Notes under the pieces: generated by a model
What the model was told of the DNA's origin: nothing
Seen by the model: only the letters and a program-made list of their open reading frames with translations
Databases searched by the model: none
Source of the DNA: DASPHG01 sp963748315
GTDB taxonomy: Bacteria > Actinomycetota > Thermoleophilia > Solirubrobacterales > Thermoleophilaceae
DNA: 64,000 bases
NCBI GenBank assembly: GCA_963748315.1
Contig: CAVVIK010000006.1
Location: 372,001-436,000, forward strand
Direction: 5' to 3'
Translations under genes and position numbers: made by a program
Part shown: in pieces, positions 51,249-59,554 of the stretch
Layout: each line of letters opens with the position of its first letter
How positions within the stretch are numbered: the first letter of the stretch is position 1

Positions 51249-52388
51249 CTAGCGCGAGAAGATCGCGGTGAAGGTGGCCTCGTTGTTGTCGGTCTTCTCC
51301 TCGCCCGGGACCGGCTCGACCCGGACGGTGATGTCGACCGACTCGCCGATGGGCGGCGTCTCCGCCAGCGGCACGTTGACGACCTTGCTCTCGCCCGGGT
51401 TGATCGCGTCGAGCGTCTCCTCGAGCTGGATCGGCTCGCCGCTTTCGCCGGCGAGCTCGACCGATACGACGACGTCGGCCTCCGGCTGGTCGCCCTGGTC
51501 GGCGATCTCGATGTCGAACGAGACGTCCTCCGTGAAGGGGATCTGCGCGGCGCTGCCCTCCACGAGCTGGGTGCCGGACGGCTGCACAGTCACCGTGCCG
51601 AGGCCGTTGCCGTGGAGCCCCGGCGTGGCGGGCTCGTCGCTGCCGGATCCGATCGCGCCCAGGGTGTCGGAAACGAACGACGGCTGCAGCCACTGGATGT
51701 CCGGCAGGAATTGAATCGTCTCCAGGTCGGTGAGCGTGGCCGGCACCGGGACGTCCTCGTCGAGGTCCTCCTCCTCGATCGTGCTGAGGAGGTCGGGCAG
51801 AAAGCGCTGCGAGTAGATGACGTCGCTCGTCAGGAACGACTGCATCTGCGCCGCGATCTGCGCATTCGGGCTCGTGTCCCCGTCGGTCGCTCCGGTCGCC
51901 CCGTCGCCGGTGTCCGTCCCCGACGCCGCCGCCACACTGGCGATCCCGTCGAGCCCGTCGCGGCGGAACTCGAGCGTGTCCTCGAGCCGGTCGTGGGCAC
52001 CCTTCAGCTCGTCAGGGACGTCGAGGCTCTTGGCCCGGTCGACGAGCTGCTCGGCCTGGACCTTCGACCCGTTGATGTTGCTGGTGAAGTCGACCTCGCT
52101 GTTGCCCGGGTTCTCGAGCAGGTCGAAGAGCGCGGTGCTCTGCTGGTCCGACTCGGCCACGAGCTCCTCCGTGTCGCGCACGTAGTCCTTGAAGCCCTGC
52201 TCCTTCTGGGACGCCTGGCAACCGCGGATCCCGAAGAAGAGCAGCAGCAGGACGAGCAGGCCCCCGCCGGCCGCGATCGCCCGCCGGACGAGCAATGTCT
52301 GGGGGTCGGCCTGCGGCCCTCGAGGCGGCGGGCGGCGCGGGGGCCTGGGCGGGCGCGGTTGGTCGTCGCGTTCGTCGAGGAAGGACAA
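51249..52388 (-). CDS. Membrane-anchored protein with C-terminal CARDB-like domain
   Basis: About 379 aa. TTG 52386-52388 is the best start (LSFLDERDDQPRPPRPP). The Pro/Arg-rich cytoplasmic tail precedes one transmembrane helix (AAGGGLLVLLLLFFGIRGC, about 45-63). A helical extracytoplasmic region (VRDTEELVAESDQQSTALFD, KAQAEQLVDRAKSLDVP-like) follows, and the C-terminal ~110 residues form a beta-sandwich of CARDB/DUF11 type (FDIEIADQGDQPEADVVVSV, INPGESKVVNVPLAETPP). No catalytic motif is visible. It is divergent from the kinase at 52478 with a 90-bp gap. An adhesion or wall-linked role is possible but unproven. Confidence 0.68.
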   Translation of the reverse strand: MSFLDERDDQPRPPRPPRRPPPRGPQADPQTLLVRRAIAAGGGLLVLLLLFFGIRGCQASQKEQGFKDYVRDTEELVAESDQQSTALFDLLENPGNSEVDFTSNINGSKVQAEQLVDRAKSLDVPDELKGAHDRLEDTLEFRRDGLDGIASVAAASGTDTGDGATGATDGDTSPNAQIAAQMQSFLTSDVIYSQRFLPDLLSTIEEEDLDEDVPVPATLTDLETIQFLPDIQWLQPSFVSDTLGAIGSGSDEPATPGLHGNGLGTVTVQPSGTQLVEGSAAQIPFTEDVSFDIEIADQGDQPEADVVVSVELAGESGEPIQLEETLDAINPGESKVVNVPLAETPPIGESVDITVRVEPVPGEEKTDNNEATFTAIFSR

Positions 52389-52477
52389 ACCGCGCAGAGT
52401 ATGCCCTTTTCGGCGGACTGCCTGGCATCCTGCGGGGGCAGGGAGGGGCTCGCAGGACGCGAACCTCCCAACTTGGA

Positions 52478-54313
52478 ATGGAACGACCTGTGACGACCCA
52501 GGAGTTGCGCGACACCGAGCGCACCGAGCGGCTCGCACCGGACCCCGCCGATGTGGGGCCTGAGGCCGGGCTCGTCCTCGGCCGCTACCGGCTCGAGCGG
52601 ATGCTCGGCGCCGGCGGGTTCGGCGTCGTCTGGCTCGCGCACGACGAGCGCCTGCAACGCGACGTCGCCGTGAAGGTGATCCCGCGCGAGCACGGCGACA
52701 CGGGGGGCGAGCGTAAGCGAGCGGGAATGACCCGGGCTGCACGCGAGGCGCAGGCCGCCGCGCGGCTCAACCATCCCGGCGTGGTCGGCCTCTACGAGCT
52801 CGACCACGACGAGCACTCGACCTACCTGGTCTCGGAGTTGGTTCGGGGCCGAACCTTCGCGGAGCTGGCTCACGCGGGTGCGCTGTCCGACAGCGACGTC
52901 GCCCTGATCGGGCTCGCCCTGTGCGACGCACTCGACCATGCGCACGAGCGCGGGGTGATCCACCGCGACGTGAAGCCGCAGAACGTGATGGTCCTGGCCG
53001 AGCCCGACGCGGGGGCCGGGTTCGCCAAGCTCGCCGACTTCGGCGTCGCCCACCTCGTGAGCGGCGACGTGCTGACGCGCACCGGCGACATCGTCGGCAC
53101 GCTCGCGTACATGGCGCCGGAGCAGGCCGAGGGCCTGCGCGTGACGCCCGCCGCGGACGTCTACTCGCTCGCGTTGATGCTGTACGAGGGCTGGACCGGT
53201 GTGAACCCGGTGCGCGGTCACGGGCCCGCCGGCACGGCGCGCCGCCTCGGACGCCGCCTGCCGCGCCTCGCCGACCGGCGCCGCGACCTTCCATACGACC
53301 TCTGCGACGCCGTCGATGCCTGCCTCGACCCGAACCCGGCGCGCCGGCCGCACATCAGCGAGTTGCGCCGGGCGCTGGCCGATGCCGAGGCGCACCTGTC
53401 GGACGAGGGCGGGCTCGTGGAGCCGGCGACGCTCGTCCGTTTCGGCCTGACGAGCGCAAGCGACCGCACCCTCGTCCAGCGGCTCGCCGCACCGCGCAGC
53501 TCCGTTCCGGCCCGGCTCGCGGCCGGTGCCGCCGCCGGCGCGCTGATGCTGGCCGCGCTCGAGGCGCTCGGCCCGGAGCCGCCCGTGTCCAGCCTCGGGG
53601 CCGCGGTCGCTACCGCTCTCGCTACCAGCCTCCTGCCGCGACTCGGCTGGCTGGCTGCCGCCGCGTGCCTGATCGGCTGGCTCGCGTCTCCCGGCGCGGA
53701 CCGGGAGGGCACCGCGCTCGTCGTGGCGGCGGGTGTCGCGCCGGTTCCGTTCCTGCTGCCGCGCGCGGGCCTCCTCTGGTCGGTGCCTGCGCTCGCTCCG
53801 CTGCTGGGGGTGGTGGCGCTCGCGCCGATGTTCGTGGCAGTCGCCGGGCTCTGCTCGACCGCGTGGCGGCGTGCGGGCCTCGCAGCCGCCGGCTTCTGGT
53901 GGCTCGTCATCGCCGAGGTGCTGTCCGGCGACGCACTGCTCTTCGGCCTTGCCGACGGAACGCTCCCGCGTGGCGACTGGGAGGCCTCGGCAAGCGATGC
54001 CGCCTCCGACGCACTCGTGCCGCTGCTCAGCTCGCCGGCTACCGCGCCGGTCGTGATCTGGGTCGCCCTGGCGGCCATCCTCCCGTTCGTCGTGCGCGGG
54101 CGCTCGCTCGCGCTGGACGTGCTGGGCGCCTCGGCCTGGGCCGCGGCCCTCGTGACGGCGCACGCCGGGGTGTCGGATCTAGTCGCGTCATCGGTCGAGC
54201 TCGACCAGGCTCGAGGGGCCGTCGGAGGAGCGATCCTGGCTGTTGTCGTGGCGGTCGCGGCTGCCGCGGTGGGCCTCGCGGCGAGGCCCGTCGAGCAGGA
54301 GCCTCTTCCGTAG
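52478..54313 (+). CDS. Serine/threonine protein kinase with polytopic membrane C-terminus
   Basis: A 611-aa protein. The Hanks-type kinase domain covers about residues 35-310: glycine loop GAGGFG (44-49), K66 in VAVKVI, HRD at 162-164 (IHRDVKPQN), DFG at 187-189, APE in YMAPEQAEGL. A ~75-residue linker then leads to about nine hydrophobic helices (LAAGAAAGALMLAALEAL, LGVVALAPMFVAVAGL, VVIWVALAAILPFVV, AVGGAILAVVVAVAAAAVGL). Most bacterial Hanks kinases have a single helix and an exported sensor, so this topology is unusual. ATG 52478 is used; GTG 52490 is possible. It precedes fhaA by 12 bp and may be co-transcribed with the cell-wall cluster. Confidence 0.85.
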   Translation: MERPVTTQELRDTERTERLAPDPADVGPEAGLVLGRYRLERMLGAGGFGVVWLAHDERLQRDVAVKVIPREHGDTGGERKRAGMTRAAREAQAAARLNHPGVVGLYELDHDEHSTYLVSELVRGRTFAELAHAGALSDSDVALIGLALCDALDHAHERGVIHRDVKPQNVMVLAEPDAGAGFAKLADFGVAHLVSGDVLTRTGDIVGTLAYMAPEQAEGLRVTPAADVYSLALMLYEGWTGVNPVRGHGPAGTARRLGRRLPRLADRRRDLPYDLCDAVDACLDPNPARRPHISELRRALADAEAHLSDEGGLVEPATLVRFGLTSASDRTLVQRLAAPRSSVPARLAAGAAAGALMLAALEALGPEPPVSSLGAAVATALATSLLPRLGWLAAAACLIGWLASPGADREGTALVVAAGVAPVPFLLPRAGLLWSVPALAPLLGVVALAPMFVAVAGLCSTAWRRAGLAAAGFWWLVIAEVLSGDALLFGLADGTLPRGDWEASASDAASDALVPLLSSPATAPVVIWVALAAILPFVVRGRSLALDVLGASAWAAALVTAHAGVSDLVASSVELDQARGAVGGAILAVVVAVAAAAVGLAARPVEQEPLP

Positions 54314-54325
54314 GATGGCCGTCCG

Positions 54326-55072
54326 GTGAGCGTGCTCAGAAACCTCGAGGCGAAGCTGGAGGGCCTCGTGGAGGGGGCCTTCAGCCGCGCGTTCAAGTCG
54401 CAGGTCCAGCCTGTCGAGATCGCCCGCAAGCTCGCGAAGGAGATGGAGGAGGCGAAGAGCGTCTCGCTCTCTCGCACCTACGTCCCGAACCAGTTCTGGG
54501 TCTACCTGTCGCCGGACGACCGGGCGCGCTTCGACACCTATGAGGACGGCCTGAAGAAGGAGCTGTCCGACTATCTGCTCGAACACGCACGCACGCACGG
54601 GCTTGCACTGCTGACGCGCCCGACCGTGGAGCTCGAGACGGACGACCGGCTGAGCCTCGGCGAGTTCGGCATCCAGGCCAAGCTCGTCAAGCCGGCCGAG
54701 GCCGGGGAGGAGGTCGAAGCCGTCGAGGGCGACTTCGGCCACACGATGGTCTACTCGACGACCGGTGCGCGCAGGGTCGAGGAGCCGCGGCAGGCGACGC
54801 GCGCGCTGCTCGTCGGCGAGGACAAGCGCACCGTCGTGTCGGGCGACCCGTTCGTGATCGGCCGATCGCGGGAATGTGACCTCGTGCTCGACGACCCGAA
54901 CGTGTCGCGCCAGCACGCCGAGCTGCGGCGTGAGGAGGGCGGCTGGGCCGTCCGCGACCTCGGCTCGACCAACGGCATCAAGCTGAACGGCAAGCGCTCC
55001 CGCGGCGGGCGTCTGAACCCCGGGGACGAGATCACCCTCGGAATCTCCCGGCTTACGTTCGAACAGGAGTAG
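54326..55072 (+). CDS. fhaA: FhaA-type protein (DUF3662 + FHA domain)
   Basis: A 248-aa protein, GTG start. The N-terminal ~120 residues are the DUF3662 domain (LVEGAFSRAFKSQVQPVEIA, RTYVPNQFWVYLSPDD). The C-terminal FHA domain binds phosphothreonine and has VIGRSRECDLVLDDPNVSRQHAEL and DLGSTNGIKLNG. In mycobacteria FhaA binds phosphorylated MviN/MurJ partners to control peptidoglycan synthesis. Here it heads the fhaA-fhaB-pstP-rodA-pbpA-pknB order. Confidence 0.94.
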   Translation: MSVLRNLEAKLEGLVEGAFSRAFKSQVQPVEIARKLAKEMEEAKSVSLSRTYVPNQFWVYLSPDDRARFDTYEDGLKKELSDYLLEHARTHGLALLTRPTVELETDDRLSLGEFGIQAKLVKPAEAGEEVEAVEGDFGHTMVYSTTGARRVEEPRQATRALLVGEDKRTVVSGDPFVIGRSRECDLVLDDPNVSRQHAELRREEGGWAVRDLGSTNGIKLNGKRSRGGRLNPGDEITLGISRLTFEQE

Positions 55073-55074
55073 CG

Positions 55075-55560
55075 GTGTCCGACGACCCGCTCGCAGTGGC
55101 GCTTCAGTTCGGGTTCCTCGTGGTGCTGTACCTGTTCCTGCTCTGGGTCGTGCGGAGCGCCCGCCGCGACCTCGTGCGCGGCCAGGAGCCGGAGATGGTC
55201 GAGGGCGCGGTGGATGAGCCGCGTGGCGACCGCGACCGCGAGCCCGTGCTCGACCTGAGCGCCGGCGTGGAGCCGCGCCTTCAGGTGGTGGCCGCGATGG
55301 GCTACGAGCCCGGCACGGTGATCGACATCTCCGAGGGCGTGACGCTCGGCCGCGCGGGCTCCGCCGACATCCACGTGGAGGACCCGTTCGCGTCCTCCGT
55401 ACACGCGCGCATCTTCGTCCGCAACGGGTTCATGTACGTCGAGGACATGGGCTCGACCAACGGGACGTACCTGAACGGCAGGCAGCTGCGGAAAGCCGAG
55501 CAGCTCAAGCCGGCGGACAAGATCCGGATCGGCGACTCCGAGTACAGCTACCAGGAGTAG
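55075..55560 (+). CDS. fhaB: FhaB-type membrane FHA protein (FipA-like)
   Basis: A 161-aa protein. One N-terminal transmembrane helix (LQFGFLVVLYLFLLWVV, about 10-26) is followed by a charged linker and an FHA domain (VTLGRAGSADIHVEDPFASS, VEDMGSTNGTYLNGRQLRK). The family (FhaB/FipA) recruits phosphorylated kinases and division proteins in mycobacteria. It starts 2 bp after fhaA and ends 3 bp before the phosphatase. Confidence 0.93.
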   Translation: MSDDPLAVALQFGFLVVLYLFLLWVVRSARRDLVRGQEPEMVEGAVDEPRGDRDREPVLDLSAGVEPRLQVVAAMGYEPGTVIDISEGVTLGRAGSADIHVEDPFASSVHARIFVRNGFMYVEDMGSTNGTYLNGRQLRKAEQLKPADKIRIGDSEYSYQE

Positions 55561-55563
55561 CCC

Positions 55564-56808
55564 GTGCTGCGCGTAGTCGAGCAACACAGCCTCACCGACG
55601 TGGGGCGCCAGCGAAACGCAAACGAGGACGACCTGTTCGCGGCCGCCGACGCCGGGCTCTTCGCGGTGGCCGACGGCATGGGCGGCGCGCGCGCGGGCGA
55701 GGTGGCGGCAAAGGCGGCGGTGGAGCAGCTGGCCGCGCTCGGGCAGAAAGAGGAGGTAGGCGAGCGCGAGCTGGCGACGGTCGTCGAGGAGGCGAACCGC
55801 CGCATCCACGAGCTCTCGCGGAGCGACGAGGCGCTCGCCGGCATGGGAACCACCATGACCGCGGTCTCCGTCGGCGACGGCGAGGTGGCGATCGCACACG
55901 TGGGCGACAGCCGGGCCTACCGGCTCAGGGGCGACGAGCTCGAGCGCTTGACCCACGACCACTCGCTCGTCGACGAGATGGTCCGCGCCGGCAGGCTCAC
56001 CCCGGAGGAGGCCGAGGTCCACCCGCAGCGCTCGATCATCACGCGCGCGCTCGGGCCCGAGGCGCAGGTCGAGGTGGAGCGCATGACCTATCCGGCCCGC
56101 AGCGGCGACGTCTACCTGATCTGCTCCGACGGGCTCACGACGATGGTGCCCGAGGACGACCTCGGGGCGATCCTGCGCGGCCGCTCGTCGCTGCGACAGG
56201 CTGCCGAGGACCTCGTCCGCGTGGCGAACGAGGCGGGCGGCCGGGACAACATCACGGTGGTCCTCTTCCGGGTTGCCGAGGAGGGCGAGGCCGAGCCGGA
56301 GGCTGAGGGCCAGGCGACGATGGTCGCCGGGCAGGCCGACTCCCTGCGGAGCGAGGACGTCCAGGCGGCCGTCGCCGCCGCGTCCGAGCGCGACCCCGAG
56401 ACGGCATCCGACGCCACGATGGTGTTCGACGACGAGCAGAAGCGCCAGGTCCGCGAGAAGGCTGCGCGCCCCCCGGCGCGGCACAGGCGCGGGCCGGGTC
56501 TGCGCCGTTGGGTGACCGTGGTCGTCGTGACACTCGTGGTCGGCGCGGTGCTCGTGGGCTTCTGGGTCGGCAGCCGCCAGTTCTACTTCGTAGGCACCGA
56601 CGATCGCGGCCTTGTCGCGCTCTACCGCGGGCTGCCATATGAGCTGCCCCTGGGCATCGAGCTCTGGGACGTCGAGTACTCGACCGGGGTGCCGGCGCGG
56701 TTCCTGCCCGAGAGCCGGCGCGACCGCGTGCTGGACCATCGGCTGCGCAGCAAGGGCGACGCCGTCGACCTCATCAAGCAGGTCGAGCGCGGCGAGCTGG
56801 AGGAGTGA
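55564..56808 (+). CDS. pstP: PP2C-type serine/threonine phosphatase PstP
   Basis: A 414-aa enzyme, GTG start. The PP2C domain (1-240) has metal-binding RNANEDDLFAA, VADGMGGARAGEVAA, IAHVGDSRAYRLRG, LICSDGLTTMV and GGRDNITVVLF. An acidic, Glu/Ala-rich linker follows, then one transmembrane helix (VTVVVVTLVVGAVLVGFWVG) and an extracytoplasmic tail (VALYRGLPYELPLGIELWDV). It opposes PknB and related kinases. The stop overlaps the rodA start. Confidence 0.95.
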   Translation: MLRVVEQHSLTDVGRQRNANEDDLFAAADAGLFAVADGMGGARAGEVAAKAAVEQLAALGQKEEVGERELATVVEEANRRIHELSRSDEALAGMGTTMTAVSVGDGEVAIAHVGDSRAYRLRGDELERLTHDHSLVDEMVRAGRLTPEEAEVHPQRSIITRALGPEAQVEVERMTYPARSGDVYLICSDGLTTMVPEDDLGAILRGRSSLRQAAEDLVRVANEAGGRDNITVVLFRVAEEGEAEPEAEGQATMVAGQADSLRSEDVQAAVAAASERDPETASDATMVFDDEQKRQVREKAARPPARHRRGPGLRRWVTVVVVTLVVGAVLVGFWVGSRQFYFVGTDDRGLVALYRGLPYELPLGIELWDVEYSTGVPARFLPESRRDRVLDHRLRSKGDAVDLIKQVERGELEE

Positions 56809-58115
56809 TGCTTCCAGCACGCTGGCGTGAGCTGTTCGCTCTGATCCCGGTCTCGCTGCTGGTGACGGCCGGCTTCACCGCGGTGCTGATCACCCGCTCG
56901 GAATCGACGAGCGAGGTGACCACGACCTACGGCCTCTTCTTCCTCGGCTGCTGCGTCTTCGCGCACCTCTTCATCCGCGCGCGGCTCCCGCACGCCGACC
57001 CCTACCTGTTCCCGCTCGCCGCTTCGCTCGCCGCGATCGGCCTGGTGATGATCTACCGGATCGACGAGGAGCTCGCTCGTGAGCAGGCGACGTGGTTCGT
57101 GGTCGGGCTGCTGTTCTTCGTCGCGACGATCGTGTTCCTGCGCGATCACCGTGTCCTCGAGCGCTACCGCTACACGATCGCCGCCGTCGGCCTGGCGCTC
57201 CTGTTCATGCCGCGCCTCCCCGGGATCGGCAGCCAGGTGAACGGCGCGTTCCTCGCGGTGAAGATCGGGCCGATCCAATTCCAGCCGGCCGAGTTCGCGA
57301 AGATCGCGATCATCATCTTCCTGGCGAGCTACCTCAACGACACGCGTGAGGTGCTCGTCAAGGGCCGGATACCGCGGCTGAGCATGAAGCACTTCGGGCC
57401 CCTCCTCCTCGTTTGGGGCGCCGCGATGCTGATGCTCGTCTTCATCCGCGACCTCGGCAGCTCGCTGATGTTCTTCGGCGGCTTCCTCGCGCTCCTGTAC
57501 GTCGCCACCGCCAGGCTGTCGCTGGTCGCCGCCGGGTTCGGCCTGTTCGTGCTCGGAGCGACGTTCCTGGCGAACAACATCAGCCACGTCCACGAGCGAG
57601 TCGACATCTGGCAGGACCCGTTCGCAAGCGACGTGGTCGACAGGGAGGGCTACCAGGTCGCGCAGGGGCTGTTCGCACAGGCCGACGGGGGCCTGTTCGG
57701 AACCGGGTTCGGGGAGTCGCTGTTGCAGCTCCCGAGCGGGCAGTCGATCCTGCCCGCGCCCCACACGGACCTCATCTATGCCGTGTTCACGAACGAGCTC
57801 GGCCTGTTCGGCGCCGTCGCGCTGATCGTGACCTACCTCCTGTTCGCCCAGCGCGGGTTCAAGACGGCGATGGTCGCGCAGGACGGGTTCACGAAGCTGC
57901 TCGCCGTCGGGCTGACCGCGGTGTTCGCGCTCCAGGTCTTCGTGATCGTCGGCGGCGTCACCAAGACGATCCCGCTCACCGGCGTGACGTTGCCGTTCGT
58001 CTCGTACGGCGGTAGTTCGATCGTGGCCAACTTCGTGCTGATCGCGCTGCTCCTGATCGTCTCGGACAGCGCGCGCCGCGGGGCGCCGCGCGAAGGAGGG
58101 CTGGTGGCGTCGTGA
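56805..58115 (+). CDS. rodA: RodA/FtsW-family SEDS peptidoglycan glycosyltransferase
   Basis: A 436-aa polytopic protein (ten to eleven helices). It starts at GTG 56805 or ATG 56808, overlapping the pstP stop. KIGPIQFQPAEFAKIAIIIFLASYL carries the SEDS Q-P-x-E-x-x-K motif, and FTNELGLFGAVALIVTYLL and FVSYGGSSIVANFVLIALLL are the conserved C-terminal blocks. It polymerises glycan with the transpeptidase encoded next (pbpA). In the actinobacterial cluster this position belongs to RodA, for elongation, rather than division FtsW. Confidence 0.93.
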   Translation: MMLPARWRELFALIPVSLLVTAGFTAVLITRSESTSEVTTTYGLFFLGCCVFAHLFIRARLPHADPYLFPLAASLAAIGLVMIYRIDEELAREQATWFVVGLLFFVATIVFLRDHRVLERYRYTIAAVGLALLFMPRLPGIGSQVNGAFLAVKIGPIQFQPAEFAKIAIIIFLASYLNDTREVLVKGRIPRLSMKHFGPLLLVWGAAMLMLVFIRDLGSSLMFFGGFLALLYVATARLSLVAAGFGLFVLGATFLANNISHVHERVDIWQDPFASDVVDREGYQVAQGLFAQADGGLFGTGFGESLLQLPSGQSILPAPHTDLIYAVFTNELGLFGAVALIVTYLLFAQRGFKTAMVAQDGFTKLLAVGLTAVFALQVFVIVGGVTKTIPLTGVTLPFVSYGGSSIVANFVLIALLLIVSDSARRGAPREGGLVAS

Positions 58116-59554
58116 ACCGCCAGATCGTTCAGCTCTACACGCTCATCGCCGTGCTGTTCGGGATCCTCGTCTTCGCGACGTCGTGGTGGACCGTGTGGGG
58201 ACGCGACGGGCTCGAGGACAACACCGCGAATCGCCGCCCGATCCTCGAGGACCTGCGCGTGCCTCGCGGCGACATCCTCGCCGACAACGGCACGGTGCTC
58301 GCGCACAGCAATCCCCAGGGCAGCGGCGAACGGAAGATCTACGTGCGCGACTACCCGGAGGGCAGCCTCTTCGCGCACGCGATCGGCTATTCGTTCATCG
58401 ACCAGCGCGTCGGGCTCGAGGAGTCGCGCAATGACGAGCTCACCGGCGAGAAGAACGAGTTCCTGACGATCTTCGAAGAGCTCGTGGGGCACGACCGGGA
58501 GGGCGACGACGTCCACACGAACCTCGACCCGGAGGCGCAGCAGGTCGCGGTCGAGGCGCTCGGCTCGAACATCGGCGCTGTCGTCGCGATGGAGCCGGCG
58601 ACCGGGAAGGTGCGGGTGATGGCGAGCTCGCCGACGTTCGACCCCAACGAGTGGGAGACGCGCCAGCGCGAGCTGAACCAGGCCGAGGGGGCGCCGATCG
58701 TCAACCGCGCGACCCAGTCGCGCTACCCGCCGGGCTCGACGATGAAGGTCGTCACGGCGGCCGCCGCGCTCGACAGCGGCGAGTACACACCGGACTCGGT
58801 CGTGAGCGGCGAGTCGCCGAAGATCATCGGCGGCGCACCGCTGTCGAACTGCTGCGCGGAGGGGTCCGGCGACTACGGCCCGCTGTCGCTGACGCAGGCG
58901 CTGACGCAATCGGTCAACACCGTCTGGGCCGAGGTCGGCGAGGAGCTCGGCGCCGGGACGATGCTCGACTACATGGAGAAGTTCGGCTTCAACAGCGACC
59001 CGCCGCTCGACTACCCGCACGACCAGATGGTCGAGAGCGGCGTCGTCAAGGCAAGCGGCGACCTGGCGGACGAGAACGACGGCTTCGACGTCGGCCGCGT
59101 GGCGATCGGGCAGGGCGGCGCGGAGGGCCAGACGCAGGCGACCCCGCTGCAGATGGCGACCGTCGTGGCGACCGTCGGCAACGACGGCGTTCGCATGCGG
59201 CCGCGTCTGACCGACCGCATCGTTGACAAGGATGGCCGCGTGCGCGACACGATCGACCCGTCCGAGGAAGAGCGCGTCATGAAGACCGAGACGGCCGACC
59301 AGCTCCAGGCGATGATGGAGAGCGTGGTGCAGTCGGGCACCGCGACCGCCGCCCAGATCCCCGGGGTGGCTGTCGCCGGCAAGACGGGAACAGCGGAGCG
59401 CGGCGACGGCACGAACAACGCGTGGTTCGTCTCGTTCGCCCCGGCCGACGAGCCGAAGGTCGCGATCGCCGTGGTCGTCGAGAACACGACCGGTCAGGGC
59501 GGCCAGGTGGCCGCGCCGATCGCGAAGCAGGTGATGGAGACGCTCCTTGGCTGA
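58112..59554 (+). CDS. pbpA: Class B penicillin-binding protein (PbpA-like transpeptidase)
   Basis: A 480-aa transpeptidase with a single N-terminal helix (LYTLIAVLFGILVFATSWW). The pedestal motif RVPRGDILADNGTVLA precedes the catalytic domain. Active-site motifs are S209-T-M-K212 (PPGSTMKVV), S267-V-N269 and K424-T-G426 (VAGKTGTAERG). These are the acylation serine/lysine, SxN and KTG of PBPs. It acts with RodA and is a likely target of the neighbouring kinase/phosphatase. It overlaps rodA (GTGA-type) and pknB. Confidence 0.94.
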   Translation: MNRQIVQLYTLIAVLFGILVFATSWWTVWGRDGLEDNTANRRPILEDLRVPRGDILADNGTVLAHSNPQGSGERKIYVRDYPEGSLFAHAIGYSFIDQRVGLEESRNDELTGEKNEFLTIFEELVGHDREGDDVHTNLDPEAQQVAVEALGSNIGAVVAMEPATGKVRVMASSPTFDPNEWETRQRELNQAEGAPIVNRATQSRYPPGSTMKVVTAAAALDSGEYTPDSVVSGESPKIIGGAPLSNCCAEGSGDYGPLSLTQALTQSVNTVWAEVGEELGAGTMLDYMEKFGFNSDPPLDYPHDQMVESGVVKASGDLADENDGFDVGRVAIGQGGAEGQTQATPLQMATVVATVGNDGVRMRPRLTDRIVDKDGRVRDTIDPSEEERVMKTETADQLQAMMESVVQSGTATAAQIPGVAVAGKTGTAERGDGTNNAWFVSFAPADEPKVAIAVVVENTTGQGGQVAAPIAKQVMETLLG

